DNA of 6,882 bases. Origin: Thalassospira sp. UBA1131 (GTDB taxonomy: Bacteria > Pseudomonadota > Alphaproteobacteria > Rhodospirillales > Thalassospiraceae). Below, in pieces: positions 5,388-6,882 of the stretch; position 1 is the first letter of the stretch, and every line of letters begins with the position of its first letter. Position numbers and translations under genes: made by a program. The notes under the pieces are model-generated. The model did not search any database. It saw nothing but the letters and a program-made list of their open reading frames with translations, and was not told the DNA's origin. The stretch spans positions 1-6,882 of the forward strand of contig NZ_DCAO01000031.1 of NCBI RefSeq assembly GCF_002311515.1, given 5' to 3'.

Positions 5388-6665
5388 ATGGCTGATCTAA
5401 GCTGCAAAATCGCCGGTATTGATTCGCTAAACCCGTTCTGGCTGGCCTCCGCGCCGCCGACGGACAAGAAATACAACGTCGTTCGTGCCTTTGAAGCAGG
5501 CTGGGGCGGGGTTGTCTGGAAGACGCTGGGCATTGATCCGCCCGTGGTTAACGTCTCATCACGCTACGGCGCGCACCATGACCAGAACCGGCGTCTGCTT
5601 GGTATCAACAATATCGAGCTGATTTCCGACCGTCCGCTTGCCACCAACCTTCAGGAAATTCGCGAATGCCGGAAAGAGTATCCTGATCACGTCATCATCG
5701 GATCGATGATGGCCCCGATCGAGGAACGCGCCTGGAAGGACCTGGCCCAGCAGATCGCCGAAAGCGGTGTGCATGGTCTGGAACTCAACCTTGGTTGCCC
5801 GCACGGCATGTGCGAACGCGGCATGGGATCGGCCATCGGTCAGGTGCCGGAAATGGTCGAACAGGTCACCCGGTGGGTGAAGGATGCGGTCGATATTCCG
5901 GTCTTTACCAAGCTGACCCCGAACATCACCAACATCCTGTGGTCGGCCGAAGCCGCGCTTAAGGGCGGGGCGGATGCCGTATCGCTGATTAACACCGTTA
6001 ACTCCATCGTTTCGGTCGATATCGACAACATGATCCCGGAGCCGGTTGTTGACGGCAAGGGCACGCATGGCGGCTATTGCGGATCGGCGGTCAAGCCGAT
6101 TGCGCTGAACATGGTGGCTGAAATCGCCCGCACACCCGAAACCCGCGATCTTGAGATTTCCGGTATCGGGGGCATCACCACCTGGAAAGATGCCGTTGAA
6201 TTCATGGCACTTGGATCGAACGCCGTTCAGGTTTGCACGGCTGCGATGATCTATGGCTTCCGTGTGGTCGATGACCTGATTGATGGTATGAGCCAGTGGA
6301 TGGATGACAAGGGTTATACCAGTGTCGAACAGTTCACCCGTGCTGCCGTTCCGCAGGTTTCCGACTGGAACGAGCTTAACATGAACTTCGACACCAAGGC
6401 GGTGATCAACCCGGATAACTGCATCGAGTGCGGTCGTTGCCATATTGCGTGTGAAGATACCTCGCACCAGGCAATCACCATGACCGACAAGCCCGAAGGC
6501 GGCCGTCTGTTTGAAGTGGTCGATGAGGAATGCGTGGGTTGTAACCTTTGCTATCACATCTGCCCGGTCCCGGATTGCATCACCATGGAACCGGTCAAGA
6601 CCGACAAGCCGCCGATGACCTGGCCCGAACATCCGCTTAATCCCATGCGCGTGGCTGCTGAATAA
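5388..6665 (+). CDS. preA: NAD-dependent dihydropyrimidine dehydrogenase, PreA (catalytic) subunit
   Basis: PreA is the FMN-containing catalytic subunit that reduces the 5,6 double bond of uracil and thymine, the first step of reductive pyrimidine breakdown. Residues about 1-320 form a dihydroorotate-dehydrogenase-like barrel: VWKTLG with Lys45, LELNLGCPHGMCERG (131-145) in which Cys137 matches the catalytic cysteine of DPD, FTKLTPNI with Lys175, and the phosphate-binding ISGIGGI (257-263). The C-terminal domain is a two-cluster ferredoxin with Cys345, 348, 351, 355 and Cys382, 385, 388, 392, which link FMN to PreT. The 425-residue length is normal. AAGGGAG lies seven bases before the ATG. 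It is certainly paired with preT upstream and is followed by a carbamoylase-type amidase, fixing its role in pyrimidine catabolism rather than biosynthesis. Confidence 0.95.
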   Translation: MADLSCKIAGIDSLNPFWLASAPPTDKKYNVVRAFEAGWGGVVWKTLGIDPPVVNVSSRYGAHHDQNRRLLGINNIELISDRPLATNLQEIRECRKEYPDHVIIGSMMAPIEERAWKDLAQQIAESGVHGLELNLGCPHGMCERGMGSAIGQVPEMVEQVTRWVKDAVDIPVFTKLTPNITNILWSAEAALKGGADAVSLINTVNSIVSVDIDNMIPEPVVDGKGTHGGYCGSAVKPIALNMVAEIARTPETRDLEISGIGGITTWKDAVEFMALGSNAVQVCTAAMIYGFRVVDDLIDGMSQWMDDKGYTSVEQFTRAAVPQVSDWNELNMNFDTKAVINPDNCIECGRCHIACEDTSHQAITMTDKPEGGRLFEVVDEECVGCNLCYHICPVPDCITMEPVKTDKPPMTWPEHPLNPMRVAAE

Positions 6666-6706
6666 GCCATCCGTGCAAACGCCACCAAAACCAAAAGGAC
6701 TGACGA

Positions 6707-6882
6707 ATGACTGCTCAACCCAGTGTACGTAACCTGTCAATTGATGGTGACCGCCTTTGGGATAGCCTGATGGAAATGGCCAAGATCGGCAAAACCGCAA
6801 AGGACGGCGTTTGCCGTCTGGCGCTGACCGATCTTGACCGTGAAAGCCGTGATCTGTTCATCGACTGGTGCAAGGCAGAGGG
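6707..6882 (+). CDS. Zn-dependent hydantoinase/carbamoylase-family amidase, likely beta-ureidopropionase (partial)
   Basis: Only the first 58 complete codons are in the window; the frame is open to the right edge. The start reads MTAQPSVRNLSIDGDRLWDSL, then MEMAKIGKTAKDGVCRLALTDLDRESRDLFIDW, which I recognise as the conserved N-terminus of the M20-type Zn-dependent hydrolases (N-carbamoyl-L-amino acid hydrolase, allantoate amidohydrolase, bacterial beta-ureidopropionase). The metal-binding and catalytic residues lie beyond the edge. AAGGA seven bases before the ATG supports the start, 41 bp after preA. In this context hydrolysis of N-carbamoyl-beta-alanine or N-carbamoyl-beta-aminoisobutyrate, releasing ammonia and CO2, is the most likely activity. 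Allantoate or other carbamoyl amino acids remain possible from the fragment alone. Confidence 0.85.
   Translation, partial: MTAQPSVRNLSIDGDRLWDSLMEMAKIGKTAKDGVCRLALTDLDRESRDLFIDWCKAE

Noticed and set aside
4187..5533. 448-codon open frame antisense to preT
   Set aside because: It is fully explained by the codon bias of preT on the other strand; the translation is rich in Phe, His and Arg, has no recognised domain, and no ribosome site is evident.
5559..6800. 413-codon open frame antisense to preA
   Set aside because: It mirrors preA, whose Fe-S and FMN motifs are unmistakable; the antisense protein has no family likeness and would run into the next gene.

Overview
The window looks like chromosomal DNA from an alphaproteobacterium of moderately high GC. 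The protein style and the gene neighbourhoods (Dpp-type transporter, FCD-type GntR regulator, NAGGN-type M42 peptidase, PreT/PreA dehydrogenase) would suit a marine Rhodospirillales member such as Thalassospira. That placement is an impression from recall; the sequence does not prove it. There are seven protein genes, six complete and one cut by the right edge. I see no tRNA, rRNA, CRISPR array, transposase or other mobile-element signal.

Left block (13-3036, + strand): three genes in a row with gaps of 52 and 41 bp, probably one transcript that begins upstream of the window. They encode a Dpp/Opp-type peptide ABC transporter ATPase, a GntR/FCD transcription regulator, and an M42 zinc aminopeptidase that resembles the peptidase of the osmoprotectant NAGGN (N-acetylglutaminylglutamine amide) system. 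Together they suggest regulated uptake of a small peptide or peptide-like compound followed by its hydrolysis. No NAGGN biosynthesis gene is visible.

Middle (3050-4003): a YciA-like hotdog acyl-CoA thioesterase lies on the minus strand, convergent with the peptidase (13 bp apart) and divergent from the next block. Between it and preT is a 528-bp non-coding stretch with several short inverted repeats. One is a perfect 7-bp dyad about 90 bp before preT, and a possible yciA promoter lies at the other end. I see no gene in this stretch.

Right block (4004-6882, + strand): preT, preA and the start of a Zn-dependent hydantoinase/carbamoylase-family amidase, with gaps of 25 and 41 bp. PreT and PreA form the bacterial NAD-dependent dihydropyrimidine dehydrogenase, which reduces uracil and thymine to their dihydro forms. 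The truncated amidase is the kind of enzyme that serves as beta-ureidopropionase, the third step. A dihydropyrimidinase for the second step would be expected just beyond the right edge. This is the reductive pyrimidine catabolic operon.

All genes look intact and belong to known families. I did not find a convincing undescribed system. The points most worth a second look are the NAGGN-type peptidase outside a visible NAGGN locus and the possible operators in the divergent intergenic region.
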